NCBI RefSeq assembly: GCF_021155775.2
Contig: NC_060235.2
Span: forward strand, 10,277,193-10,341,192
Length of the DNA: 64,000 nt
Direction: 5' to 3'
Origin: Neodiprion pinetum
Lineage: Eukaryota; Arthropoda; Insecta; Hymenoptera; Diprionidae
The translations under genes and the position numbers were made by a program. The number at the start of each line of letters is the position of its first letter. Position 1 is the first letter of the stretch. The notes beneath the pieces are model-generated. The model saw nothing but the letters and a program-made list of their open reading frames with translations. It had not been told where the DNA came from and did no database searches. Positions 54,570 to 64,000 of the stretch are shown here, one piece after another.

Positions 54570-56470
54570 ACACTAGTGTTCTGTAAGCAGGTGTCATTGC
54601 AAAGGGATGATCACCTGTACAATCTTACTTACCGATGACACTCATGACGAGAATGTTCGGATTGATAGCATAGCCATAAAAGACCCAGGAAAATGCAGGA
54701 AACATTATCTACAAGCGCCCATAAGACAACGCGTTGCGGAAAACTTACGCATAAAATCAGCCCACATATACCGTGCACAACAGACTGATAAGAGGATGCG
54801 TCCAGGCGATTTGGAGCCATTTACTTTCTACAAAAAAAGTGCTCTTTATAACGCGAAGTATGAGTACGACGAATTGTACTACTTGGACCGTGATCCTTTG
54901 CATGCGTTGCAAATAATGAAATTGGAGCTGTTTCAAAATTCTACTCACAGCGTAGGTGTAAATCCATTCTTCCTCCATTACTGGATGAACCACCAGCTCC
55001 ACGTATTTACAGAATACGCGAAGCGGGAGCCAACGTGTATTTGTGTCGATGCGACTGGTGGTGTGGTGCGGAAACTGGAGAAACGTGATGAAACAAAGAG
55101 TAGCCATCCGTTTTTGTACTAAGCAGTCGTAAACCAACATGGCCAATTACAGTTGCTCAGATGATCAGCAAAAGGCACATGACGGTAGCTATTTTAACTT
55201 GGTTGCCAGAATGGATTTTGCAAGCTGGAATATATCTGAAGGAGGTGGTTTGCGATTCTTCAACGGCATTATTGACAGCTGCGATTAGAAGCTTCACAGG
55301 ATAAGGGACAATCGAAGATTACGCCAATGCCTGTAGTCATCCAGTTATGCCACCGTGCTACATGCGGATCGATGTAGCACATTTTATAAAAATGTATGCG
55401 AATCTTCTGTAAGATTCACATAAACGTATCAAATTTTTCTGCTTAGCTGTACTTGGGCGACTCATACCGGTTCGTGACATTGACACCGCGAAGGAAATGT
55501 TTAAATCGATATTAACAGTAGCACGTTCCACAACTGATGGAGATTTACCTCATGCCAAGCCAACTTAATGCTAGATTCATGGAAATTTGCTAAGAAACTG
55601 GATTGATCCTTCCTTCGAAACTCAGGACGAAGAAAGTGATGCGCCGACTGCCATGCGTCCCGAACTGGATACTGTCTTTGATAATAGCGATAGTTGCATC
55701 TTTTGGTGCTCTTGGGGTAGGGATATCGGCCAGCAAGTGAAACGCGTATTACAATACGAAGAAGGAGATCGAGCCTACGCGCATTTTCTACCGAAATTTG
55801 CAGATCGACTTCTCAGCGACGCACGCTGGTTTCCTTTATGGTCAGGCGTATGCCGTGATTTATTTAAATACGGTCGTCTATTAGCGAGCAGTGCACCAGT
55901 AGAAAGCGAGTTTAACATAATAAAAACTCACTTGCTTTGAAATGATCCAACGCCATTCCGAGCTGTCGCCTTTATAAAACGACGTCTTGGGTATATAAGC
56001 GGACATACAAAGATAGTTGATGCCCAAGCTATTTCGGCCAAGATTGACGCTACAGATACTGCAGACGATATCGTGAATCTGAGTCACTGCGAAGCAAACA
56101 GCCGGAATATAACAGATATTCCGGCGATCATGGAAGACTCGTTTTCGAAGTTTCTGTAAGCTATCATCAAAACTGACCCTGAAGACAGTGACACATCGAT
56201 TCCAACTATCGAAGCCTACGTAGCTGTATCCCCACCTCTATCAAAACCTGGAAAAAGTGCGAAAGTTTTAGTATCTTGCGGAATATGTTTCGCCTTATTT
56301 AAATCGGACTCAGTCGATGCTCAAAAGGGAAGGCGCAGGATATGTGTAGGGTGTACCAAACTGGAGAGTACCGCCAAAATTATATCATCAAGGGAAGTCA
56401 AAGACTGGGCTGGCCTAGTATGTACCGATACCAAGGCAAAGTCGCGCAAAAATCTAAATATTTAAAAAAG
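54570..56470 (+). pseudogene. DDE transposase of an arthropod DNA transposon (MULE-like?)
   Basis: A long broken gene. An upstream Cys/His cluster (CSVSRCHCKG) is followed by KDPGKCRKHYLQAPIRQRVA, then GVNPFFLHYWMNHQLHVF. CICVDATGGVVRKL holds the first probable catalytic Asp (about 55045). In another frame ITVAQMISKRHMTVAI and KEVVCDSSTALLTAAIRSFT hold the second, then RIDVAHFIKMYANLL. ARWFPLWSGVCRDLFKYGR and SSAPVESEFNIIK (about 55905) hold the likely Glu. A C-terminal zinc-finger-like block CGICFALFK, CVGC follows. Stops or shifts lie at about 55122, 55280, 55410, 55570, 55938 and 56158. I know this protein type from many insect genomes; MULE affiliation is my guess from the D-D-E spacing. 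Its TIRs were not found. Confidence 0.65.
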
Positions 56471-57297
56471 AAACGTATTACCTTTGACTCTATACCCGAT
56501 GACACACTCTTTAAAATACGTATCATGAAAAATGGAGACACTGCAGGTAATACTTGATCACTGATTCAACGTAACTTTCAGCCACGAATGTCCAAAACAT
56601 GCATTTTTGTACTCCAAATTCTAATATTGTTCCTCTTAATCAGTCTACCAATGATTACTGTACATTGACCACTTTGATGTAACAAGCAATCTTAATAACC
56701 GTATGTTGAACTGTTCTTTCTTACTATCGGACTAAATCTATCTTAATTTTAATATAGTTGGTAATTAGACTCAATTTCTATTATGTGTGTTTTGTACAGG
56801 CTGCAAGGTTTGGTGGCGGGAAATATTCCTTCACCAAGCTTGCACGTTGGATAGCGCAACAAACGCGCTATACTAGTTGCAGCGTTTGATAGACCGCAAA
56901 TGAGAAAGGCTGTCGATGACCTGATAGCAACTAACCCGTTAGTAGCGGACATAAAAACCAATGGTCTACGTACTCACTCTTACCAGCTACGGGCACAAAT
57001 TTCACTAGGGTTGCATGAATCCGTCAAAACAGTCGGAAATTGTCACCTAGTCGACTGCGAAATGAACGATCGGTTGAAATAGATGAATTAAAAAAGTGAC
57101 TTCATGTATTGATTACACTCATCACAACTTTATTCTCTTCTGATTTTTTACACCTCACACATAGAGATACGCAAATCTTACTAGCAAATTTTGGATATTC
57201 CTAGGTCTCTCATGAATTCAATTTGGACAAATTCATTCATGTCCGAGGTGATTTCGCGATATCGGTACTAGGGTGTTCTATATATATTTATTTTTAA
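56471..57297. other. No supported gene
   Basis: A 60-codon ORF at 56900-57082 (starting MRKAVDDLIATNPLVADIK) follows the transposase remnant and might be a displaced piece of it, but no motif confirms this. The rest is AT-rich. Confidence 0.35.
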
Positions 57298-58038
57298 AGG
57301 CCACCACTCCAAATTTTAGTTTTCGGTGTACAACGAACCCTCACCAAAGATGAGCATTATCGAGGTTTGAATATTTTTTTTGTTTTTTATTGACGAAACG
57401 TCATAGAATCGAAAAAAATTTACAGCTGAAGAATATATTAAAATAAACGTGAACATATTTTTTAAATTGAATTTGCAATCAATTGAGCAAGATTAAAAAT
57501 CACAAAATTTCATTTGCCTGGTCGCTTTGATCCAGAAGAGCCTTACTTATCTTTTAGTTTTTCTGATCATTTTCGAAGAGCACGTAACCGAAAAATTATT
57601 GGAATTTTTACATATGTGTGCACTTGTGAAGAGACAAATTGATGACTTTTCGTAAATACAAAAAAATAATATTCAAACCCCGAAAACGCAATAATCAACA
57701 AAAAACACGTTAAATAAAGTGGGTAGGGGGTTGAAGCTCCGTGGAGTTTTTGTACTTATGATGAGAAACGTTCGGCAGCAAGTGTTGTGTACGGAGACCT
57801 TTGATAATTTTTGATAGCTTCATTCGGTTATACCTGTTATGCAGAATTTTCATTCGCACGGTGGCTAGACTATACATTCCATTCGTTACGAGAGGTTTTA
57901 TTCATGTGCACAACGGATTATTATTATACGGTATATCATTATTACGTGTTGAATGAAAAAATCGATACCTGAGCTATAACGCTCGTTTGTGGTGAGGGTT
58001 CATTTTACACCAAAAACTAAAGTTTAGAGTGGTGACCT
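57298..58038. mobile_element. MITE with about 80-bp TIRs
   Basis: The left end AGGCCACCACTCCAAATTTT, with GAACCCTCACC further in, is matched by the inverse at 57985-58038 (AGGTCACCACTCTAAACTTT and GAACCCTCACC). 741 bp, no ORF. No unambiguous target duplication. Confidence 0.75.
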
Positions 58039-59596
58039 ATGAAAAAATATAAAAAAAATGTAGGATATCCTAACAGGTACACATACTCACAAATTTTCTT
58101 GAAACGTTAAATACTGTCAGCTACTTCAGCTACAGACATACATAAATGTATTTAATAGGGAATGAGAAAGTGCCATTTCCACTAAAATTTCATTATATAA
58201 AATTACTGATTAAGCATTAACAATTTTTAATTGATAAACCGTTAACTTAAATTATCTAAATAAGGCATTCAAGAATGCAATACATATTTCGTTGATATTA
58301 CACCAGAAAAGAAAGCAACGTTTCTGTATCAATTACGATTTGTTCTGCTTTCAATACAATACTTATTTTTATGCTTAATCGCAGGACCTTTTCTGATCAT
58401 GGAAACGGATGAGGCTGGAGTTTTCGTGTCAGATCAAATCCCGAAGAACTTCTATGATCCATTGAGCGATGGAAAATGCCGCTATCTATTCATCAGGATT
58501 ATTAACCTTACGCCACCAAGGGCGGCAACTCGATCAGTGGACCACAATACCTCATGACTAGGGCACTACACCGCCATTTCATTGAGGCCACCGGATTCTT
58601 ATTTTCAGTTTGATGACATGAGAGCCAATCCTAAACCCAGAAGGTTAGCTGACACTTATGAAGCCAAACGTCACGCACTTGTCTGGTTTACATTTGACTA
58701 GTGAATCTGCTAACAAAAAAAAAATTAAGCAAAAATCGCAAGTGCAAAAGACGATTCTCTTATTCCAAATTTTTAAGTATAATAAGATAAAATAAATACG
58801 GGTTAAGTTTAAAATGTGTAGAATTTTCAACGTATGAAGTACAACTTTATACAGTAGGCTTTGTTCAAAAACAAGAAGAAATTTTTACTTCCTTTTTTCT
58901 TTCATCGCTCGCTGCAAAAGACAGATTTTTATATAAAATCTCTTCTTCTCACAAAAAAGACGCATATAATCAAATTTTAAGTACTAGCCCTATAAAATCA
59001 ACACAGGTAAGAAATAGTTCCACTAAACAAATTAAAATTTGGTCGAAAATTCCGAAATTGATCTTTTCGGTCTTATTGTGAAGGGGAAATATTTGAGAAT
59101 ATATCCACAATAACGGAAATCTGCGGCAAAACTTATAGGCGGTTGGTTTGAAGACCCTCAATTCAGCATCTTTCAGGTGACTTTGTAACTCAGGAAGCCG
59201 ATGTTGAAGTCCAACTTTTTTTCATTGACACTACAATCCTGCCCCGTTGAAATTAGACCACAACAAACTTGATATACTCACTTTGGTTAAGTTACCATTT
59301 TCTTACCGGTTTTCGCAGTTTTAATCCTATGGAACCTGGAATTCTGCGTCCAACAGCCCATATTATATTGAATACGTATGCTAGCTGCTTATGCTTTCGT
59401 TAACATTTTTAATTCTTGTCTTGTTCTTAAAACTACATACATCTGGAATAACTATGCTTTATTTGCAGCATATTTATCACCGTAAAAGATTACTGAACTC
59501 GCCTACTATGGAATGAATAAATAACAGTCGCAAAAAAAAATATTGGATCCGTATAGAATATTTTTCACCACACCTCGATGGAAAGAAATCGTATTA
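58039..59596. other. No supported gene
   Basis: AT-rich. A 58-codon frame at about 58383-58554 (LIMETDEAGVFVSDQIPKNF) preceded by an AG is the only protein-like patch. I cannot identify it. Confidence 0.35.
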
Positions 59597-59599
59597 TTA

Positions 59600-60793
59600 G
59601 GGGGCGTCCATTAATTACGTGTGGTGTTCAGGGGGGGGGGGAGGGGATCGAACCGAATCTTACTGCATCTCACTTTGGGGAGAGGGGGGGTCTTGGCAAA
59701 TATCACGTAATTTTTTTCTAGCAGAAAACTGTGTGAAACTGCGTGAAAATTAAGTTAAACTAAAGCTAGATGAAAGTAAAAAACGTGTCTTGAATAAAAT
59801 ATGGCAAAATCTAACACAATTATGTTTATCGTATTTGTCCGAACGCCGCAGAGCAGCAGAGTAGCCCTTCGATTGTTTAAGCGCTATTGATCAGCCGTAT
59901 CGACACGCGCGACTCGACGATCGTCGCAGCGTAAAAGCCGACTAACAGCGACGCACGAACTGGTTCTAACCTGCTTTGTTTACGCTCGTAAATATTTTTA
60001 TCTACAACGATTCAGCCGACGTTTTTATTCATTTAAAATGAGTTTTCAAGATTATTATAATGGTTACGTCAAAAGAAACATCTTAAAGACGAAAAAGCGC
60101 CGTCAGGAAGAGGTGGTAAAGTTATGGAACACAGCAAAACAGAATTTTCCGAAGAAAGAAGATTTGGTTCAGCACGTTCAACATGAGATCAACGAGCTTC
60201 TGAGAAATACTTTAGCGTTCCTTTATAAGGTAGGTTGAATCCTTTTTGTCTTTCTCTCATTTCTGTTTCGCAATAGTTCAATATTTAAAAATTTTCTGTT
60301 ATTTTAAAAATCGTACACTAACTTAATGTGAATTATAAGTACATTTAAATGAGCTTCTGTGTGCAAGCGACAACGGCTTAGAGTGGCTAAATCAGAGCGA
60401 AGTTGAAGGAGCAGATGATTTCATTGAAAATCACTTGGATATGTTCGTTCCAATAGTCACTCTTGAGACCGTGCACGAGTCTCCATGGACTGAATTAGAA
60501 TAAATATTTTATTAATTTTCGTTTAATTATTTATTATCTAATTTTATCACTGTGATTTAAGATTACAGCAATATTCTCATGCAATACTAGTCTTAAATAA
60601 AAATAATCGAGCAAATTGTGTTTTTTTTAAATAAATTCAACGCTTCTATACCGAAAATAGAAATTTTGAAAAAACTCACGTGAGATTGGGGCAGGGGGGA
60701 GGGGGTCGAGAAAAATCTTACAATATCTCACCAAGGGGGGAGGGGGGGTCAAAACATTCTCAAAAATACCTCACGTAATTAATGGACGCCTCA
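59600..60793 (+). mobile_element. Gene-carrying TIR element, copy 2
   Basis: 1194 bp. The left end GGGGGCGTCCATTAATTACG is the same as copy 1; the right end is slightly degraded (GGACGCCTCA). TTA lies on each side (59597-59599, 60794-60796). Compared with copy 1 (34733-35759, inverted) it keeps about 170 bp upstream of the gene (roughly 59822-59995), a GC-richer stretch that may hold the promoter. Poly-G/poly-C subterminal blocks are shared. Confidence 0.8.
60038..60503 (+). CDS. Two-exon 113-aa protein of the TIR element, copy 2
   Basis: Exon 1 60038-60229 (64 codons, MSFQDYYNGYVKRNILKTKK start, donor AAG/GTAGGT) and exon 2 60354-60503 (49 codons plus TAA), joined in phase 0 across a 124-bp intron. 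The acceptor (AATGAG) has a poor pyrimidine tract, so the junction could shift. The frame has no stop; relative to copy 1 it lacks 8 residues (24 bp), keeping frame. The N-terminal half is basic and helical (VVKLWNTAKQNFPKKEDLVQ, HVQHEINELL), the C-terminal half acidic with conserved Trp (GLEWLNQSE, ESPWTELE). There is no DDE or DNA-binding domain I recognise. It may be a truncated accessory protein of the element. Confidence 0.6.
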
Positions 60794-60796
60794 TTA

Positions 60797-61098
60797 CCCT
60801 TTTCGGGCAGAAAATATCGCATTTCCGTTACAGGTGTGGCGGAAAAAGTATACGCAGCGCGGAATAGTACATTACGTGACAAGTGCAGGAAGTAGGTGAT
60901 ACTTGCTCGAATGCAGGGTCACGTGCCCGCACGAGTTATGTATACTATTTTTTGACACAAGTTGTGGTAAGTTTGCGAAAGATCTGATAAAAGTGGTATT
61001 GGTACACAAAGAAAAGCTAATATGACCTTTTGTAATCGATATTAGTAATCCGAGCGTCGTCTTCGCTCCTTAGCGCCGCGTTTGTGTACATCTGTACT
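60797..61098. other. No supported gene
   Basis: Unassigned. ATTTCCGTTACAGGTGTGGC at about 60822 resembles sequence at about 25977, suggesting a dispersed repeat. Confidence 0.4.
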
Positions 61099-61860
61099 TC
61101 TATACTAATATTATAAAGAGGAAAGATTTGATTTTTTGTTTCTTTGTTTGTTTGTTTGAAATGAATAGGCTCCGAAACTATGGACCGATTTAAAAAATTC
61201 TTTCACCGTTGGCAAGCTACACTATTCCCGAGTGACATAGGCTGTGTTTCATTTTCAAAAAAATTAGGGATGCTTACTAAAACTTGAATAATATAACCCA
61301 AGTTGTAAAAAAATGAACAAAAAACTTCCTTCAATCGCGTGCGCTGCGAAAACTATTAATGATAGAACAAAATGATGTGTTGCAATTTTTCAGGACACAT
61401 CACTATCTATAAAAAAAGTCGCGACAGCATGTCTCTATCTTTTATAGTTACGTCACAATAAGCGTCCTTTTATTAAAAAAAATTTATTAAAATACCATCG
61501 CTAGAAAAGGCTCTTTATTCGTACCTAGGTATTGATCCTTATACTTAATAAATTTAATGGCTTTTGTTTTGCGGTTATGACCTTTTAACAATTAGTATAA
61601 GAATAAACAAAAAAATATTGAAAAATGACAAAAAAAAAAAAAGTGAAAAATAATATTCAAAAAAATAGAAAAAAAAACAAATAAAATATAAAAAACCAAT
61701 GTAAATACAAAAAAAAAGTTTAAGAAAATATATTCAAAAATTAATATCTTAGTTTTTTGTTTTCAATAAATGTTATTTTTTTAGAAACGCACTGTAAACA
61801 TTGTGTATTTTCTTTTATTATATTATTATATGCCCGTGCGAAGCCGGGATGGGCTGCTAG
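61099..61860 (+). mobile_element. Non-autonomous Helitron
   Basis: The 5' end TCTATACTAATATTATAAAG followed by AGGAAAGATTTG and GGCTCCGAAACTATGGACCG is the hallmark of a common insect Helitron group. The 3' end has the GC hairpin GCCCGTGCGAAGCCGGGATG and terminates CTAG, with T following. 762 bp, very A-rich interior, no Rep/helicase. Confidence 0.78.
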
Positions 61861-61925
61861 TCGATTATAATCTGGTAAATGTGTACACAGAGCGCAGGAG
61901 TATGTTATTGCCAGTGCCGGCGTTA

Positions 61926-61946
61926 GGGGGGGGGGGGGGGGGGGGG
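61926..61946 (+). repeat. Poly(G) tract
   Basis: 21 consecutive G. Confidence 0.95.
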
Positions 61947-62051
61947 CGCGATGGGGTGACGGCCCGGCGAGCCAAATTTGGGGGGCGATGAGGTATGGGG
62001 CATCGGCCTCCTGCCTCCCGGGCTGTGTACCCTCAATACTGTGCTCTATAT

Positions 62052-62126
62052 CCCGTATTCACAGTTCACAATTGGTTAACCGACTGTGAATACGGGACTT
62101 ACGTCTAAGAATTACGAATTCTTAGA
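62052..62126. repeat. Pair of adjacent perfect hairpins
   Basis: CCCGTATTCACAGT (62052-62065) pairs with ACTGTGAATACGGG (62083-62096). TCTAAGAATT (62104-62113) pairs with AATTCTTAGA (62117-62126) across a 3-nt loop. A small MITE remnant or a structured transcript end are possible; no further evidence. Confidence 0.7.
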
Positions 62127-62329
62127 TATAAGTCCGTGCTTAAGTCCACGAAATTGAAAATTACAAAAAAATATTTAAAAAATCTAAAAGTTAATAAAAA
62201 AATATAGAAAATATAAAACAAAAACAAAAAAAAAATAAACAAAAAAACAAAAAAAGTGGAGTTACAAAACCTTCTACGTCCACGTCGTTGGCTCTGGGTA
62301 ACGTTAAAGGAAAGATGAAATTATTAAAC

Positions 62330-62563
62330 TGTTGGAGTATGTGAAATACGCCTTATAATTTAAGATACAATTGAAATATGTAAACACACTCTATTATTAT
62401 GATATATTATTATTATATGCTTGCACCGTTCCGAATTTTGTCTCAGTCTCCGTGAGAGTTAGTCTCGAGAGAGCTGTTGCTCGGAGTACATCGTATCTAG
62501 TCTAATAATAATAAATATATATCACTCTATTCGTTTCTTTTATCCGCCTCCCAAATCTGAACA
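62330..62563 (+). mobile_element. Probable copia-type solo LTR
   Basis: 234 bp from TGTTGGAGTATG, a copia-like LTR start, to TCTGAACA. The flanks TAAAC and TAGAC differ at one base and may be a decayed 5-bp target duplication. It contains AATAAATATATATCACTC, a plausible poly(A)/R region. Confidence 0.5.
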
Positions 62564-64000
62564 TAGACTACGTTCACATTAGTTCAGCAAAAAATTAATA
62601 CTCGATATTGATTTCCTTAAGTGGGCGCCTAAATATTTTTGTCCGCTTGCTGTGTCAGTGGGCCTAACGCCGCTGCTGGTTATTGCCATTCAAGAGATCG
62701 CTGTAAAGATAACATTCACTTACTGTAAGGGTAAAACGAACTTACCGCACGCTGTGTCAAAAAGTAAATTAGGGCATCCCAAGCTACGTATTTGCACTCA
62801 GTTTCAAATAGCCTACTTTTCCTCCCTAGTTGCGTAATATACTACTATATTATAGCTACAAATTTAATTTAAAAAAATAAATAAAAGAAAGAAAAGTTAT
62901 TTACACGTTACTTGGTATTGAATTGATTCGAATACTCGAACGGAATGGAAAAATACATATAGTATACTTGTTTTCATAACACGCCACGCTTGCTACGCGA
63001 GGCAAAATCGTATACATACTATTTAATCTATGTGACTCCAATGTCACTTGAAGGCTACGATTATTTTATGCCTAATCATGCCGACATCTGATTTCGAAGT
63101 TGTCCATAAATTAGCGTAACGAAAGATTTCAAATTATGTTCATATTTTCGATCGATTCCTCGATATGCACTGCCCGGAAGAAATAATAACATTAATATCG
63201 CTCTCCGAAAGCGTCACTCATTTTTGAGCAGGTGCCAATAAAGGTTACTGCGTGCAGGCACCATTAGCCTAGAAAAATAATTAAGTACCTTCTTCTACTT
63301 ACTTCGAAATGATTTTGTATTACCAGATTTCATTCAATTTATGTTTTCTTTCTTTAATTACCATGGCCGAATGTTTTTAGTACAAGATACTTAAAAGTCC
63401 AACCACGTCGTTTTCGAAATATCGGGGGTCAAGTTCATTCAAAGGAATAGCGAAAATGGTACACTAAGTGGATTATGAGCATCAAACCTGTAGCCAACGT
63501 AAGATTTTGAATTTCACATCAAACTTTGAAGATTCACACCGAAGTATTTTTCTCGCGCTGTAGCGGGTCAACAACGCTGCGTAAACGCTACGCTACGATT
63601 GCGACCTGTTTCGATTTGATACAAACTCAGTCGAGATACCAAAGCTATGTGAATGAGCTGTATGTTGTTGCCCTCACAACCCCGGTAAGTAAATAAATAG
63701 ACATGACGTCAGTTGTGGCCAGTAGGCAAGGACCAGGCCTAGCCAGAATAATAGAAGAAGAACGTAAATTAATTCACAGTGACAAACTGAGATTAACGTT
63801 AAGGAGGTGCCCCGGTCAATTTCGACGTTTTCGTATTGTATATCTCGAATTATCCAAGTCCACATATCTCAAACGTGAAAAAAGACATAACAATCCCATT
63901 CTACATGCAATTCGGAACAAAACCACTAAAATACATTTTCATTTAACGCAAGAATAAAAATGTATTGTGCTAGTTTTTTTCAGAATCGCATGTGGAATGG
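62564..64000. other. No supported gene
   Basis: AT-rich, no recognisable coding domain, repeat pair or RNA. ORFs of 60-85 codons at 62652-62837 and 63703-63957 have no family features and lack splice or promoter support. Confidence 0.5.

Noticed and set aside
63703..63957. 84-codon plus-strand ORF near the right edge
   Set aside because: No domain, no family resemblance, and a balanced antisense ORF; probably chance.

Overview
This window is eukaryotic and almost certainly arthropod (most likely insect) nuclear DNA: AT-rich, intron-bearing, with GT-AG splice sites and arthropod-type TATA/TCAGT promoters, and packed with metazoan transposable elements. There is no sign of prokaryotic operons, CRISPR arrays or rRNA. 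I recognise one ordinary host gene with confidence, a six-exon SLC25-family mitochondrial carrier on the minus strand (21821-33611). Nearly everything else is mobile or virus-derived and mostly decayed.

Left block (1-9.4 kb): scrambled pieces of a Polinton/Maverick (adintovirus-like) element. It holds two copies of the 3' end of a protein-primed DNA polymerase B, one of them part of an intact ORF of over 1250 aa (2545-6321, minus). It also holds the C-terminal half of a retroviral-type integrase with a chromodomain, the C-terminal end of a major capsid protein, a 104-codon conserved ORF with one stop, and 21-bp minisatellites lying between the convergent integrase and polymerase genes. Low-complexity G/C tracts and arrays built on GTCGGTAA follow. 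A pseudogene of a dispersed insect protein family (exons at 14346-14969 and 9398-9627, minus) is split by a complete 4.5-kb Ty3/gypsy retrotransposon (9703-14241) with LTRs, PBS, polypurine tract and a 5-bp target duplication.

Middle (15.5-37 kb): a possible solo LTR, a CR1/Jockey-group LINE (16.1-20.5 kb), then the carrier gene. The 9.5-kb fourth intron of the carrier contains a small TIR element and a decayed Transib (RAG1-like) DNA transposon. Upstream lies the first of two copies of a roughly 1.0-1.2-kb TIR element that carries its own two-exon gene of about 113 codons (34733-35759; second copy 59600-60793).

Right Polinton-like element (37948-44759): bounded by 189-bp inverted repeats. 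Leftward genes are ATPase, a conserved Polinton protein, a fibre-like coiled-coil protein and a chromo-integrase. Rightward genes are a parvovirus-VP1-like PLA2 protein, adenain-type protease, penton-like protein, a 57-aa ORF and the major capsid protein. It has no polymerase. Most genes carry stops or frameshifts, while the ATPase and the small ORFs are intact. Several genes in both blocks share a TATA-like box 32-33 nt upstream of a TCAGT initiator.

Right flank (44.8-64 kb): tandem repeats, a second LINE (45.3-48.6 kb), a 3.7-kb TTAA-flanked TIR element containing a nested foldback element, a broken DDE transposase gene (54.5-56.5 kb), a TIR MITE, the second gene-carrying TIR element, a non-autonomous Helitron (61099-61860) and a probable copia-type solo LTR. 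The window reads as a graveyard of nested insertions around one host gene. The virus-like modules and the gene-carrying TIR element are the parts most worth a second look.
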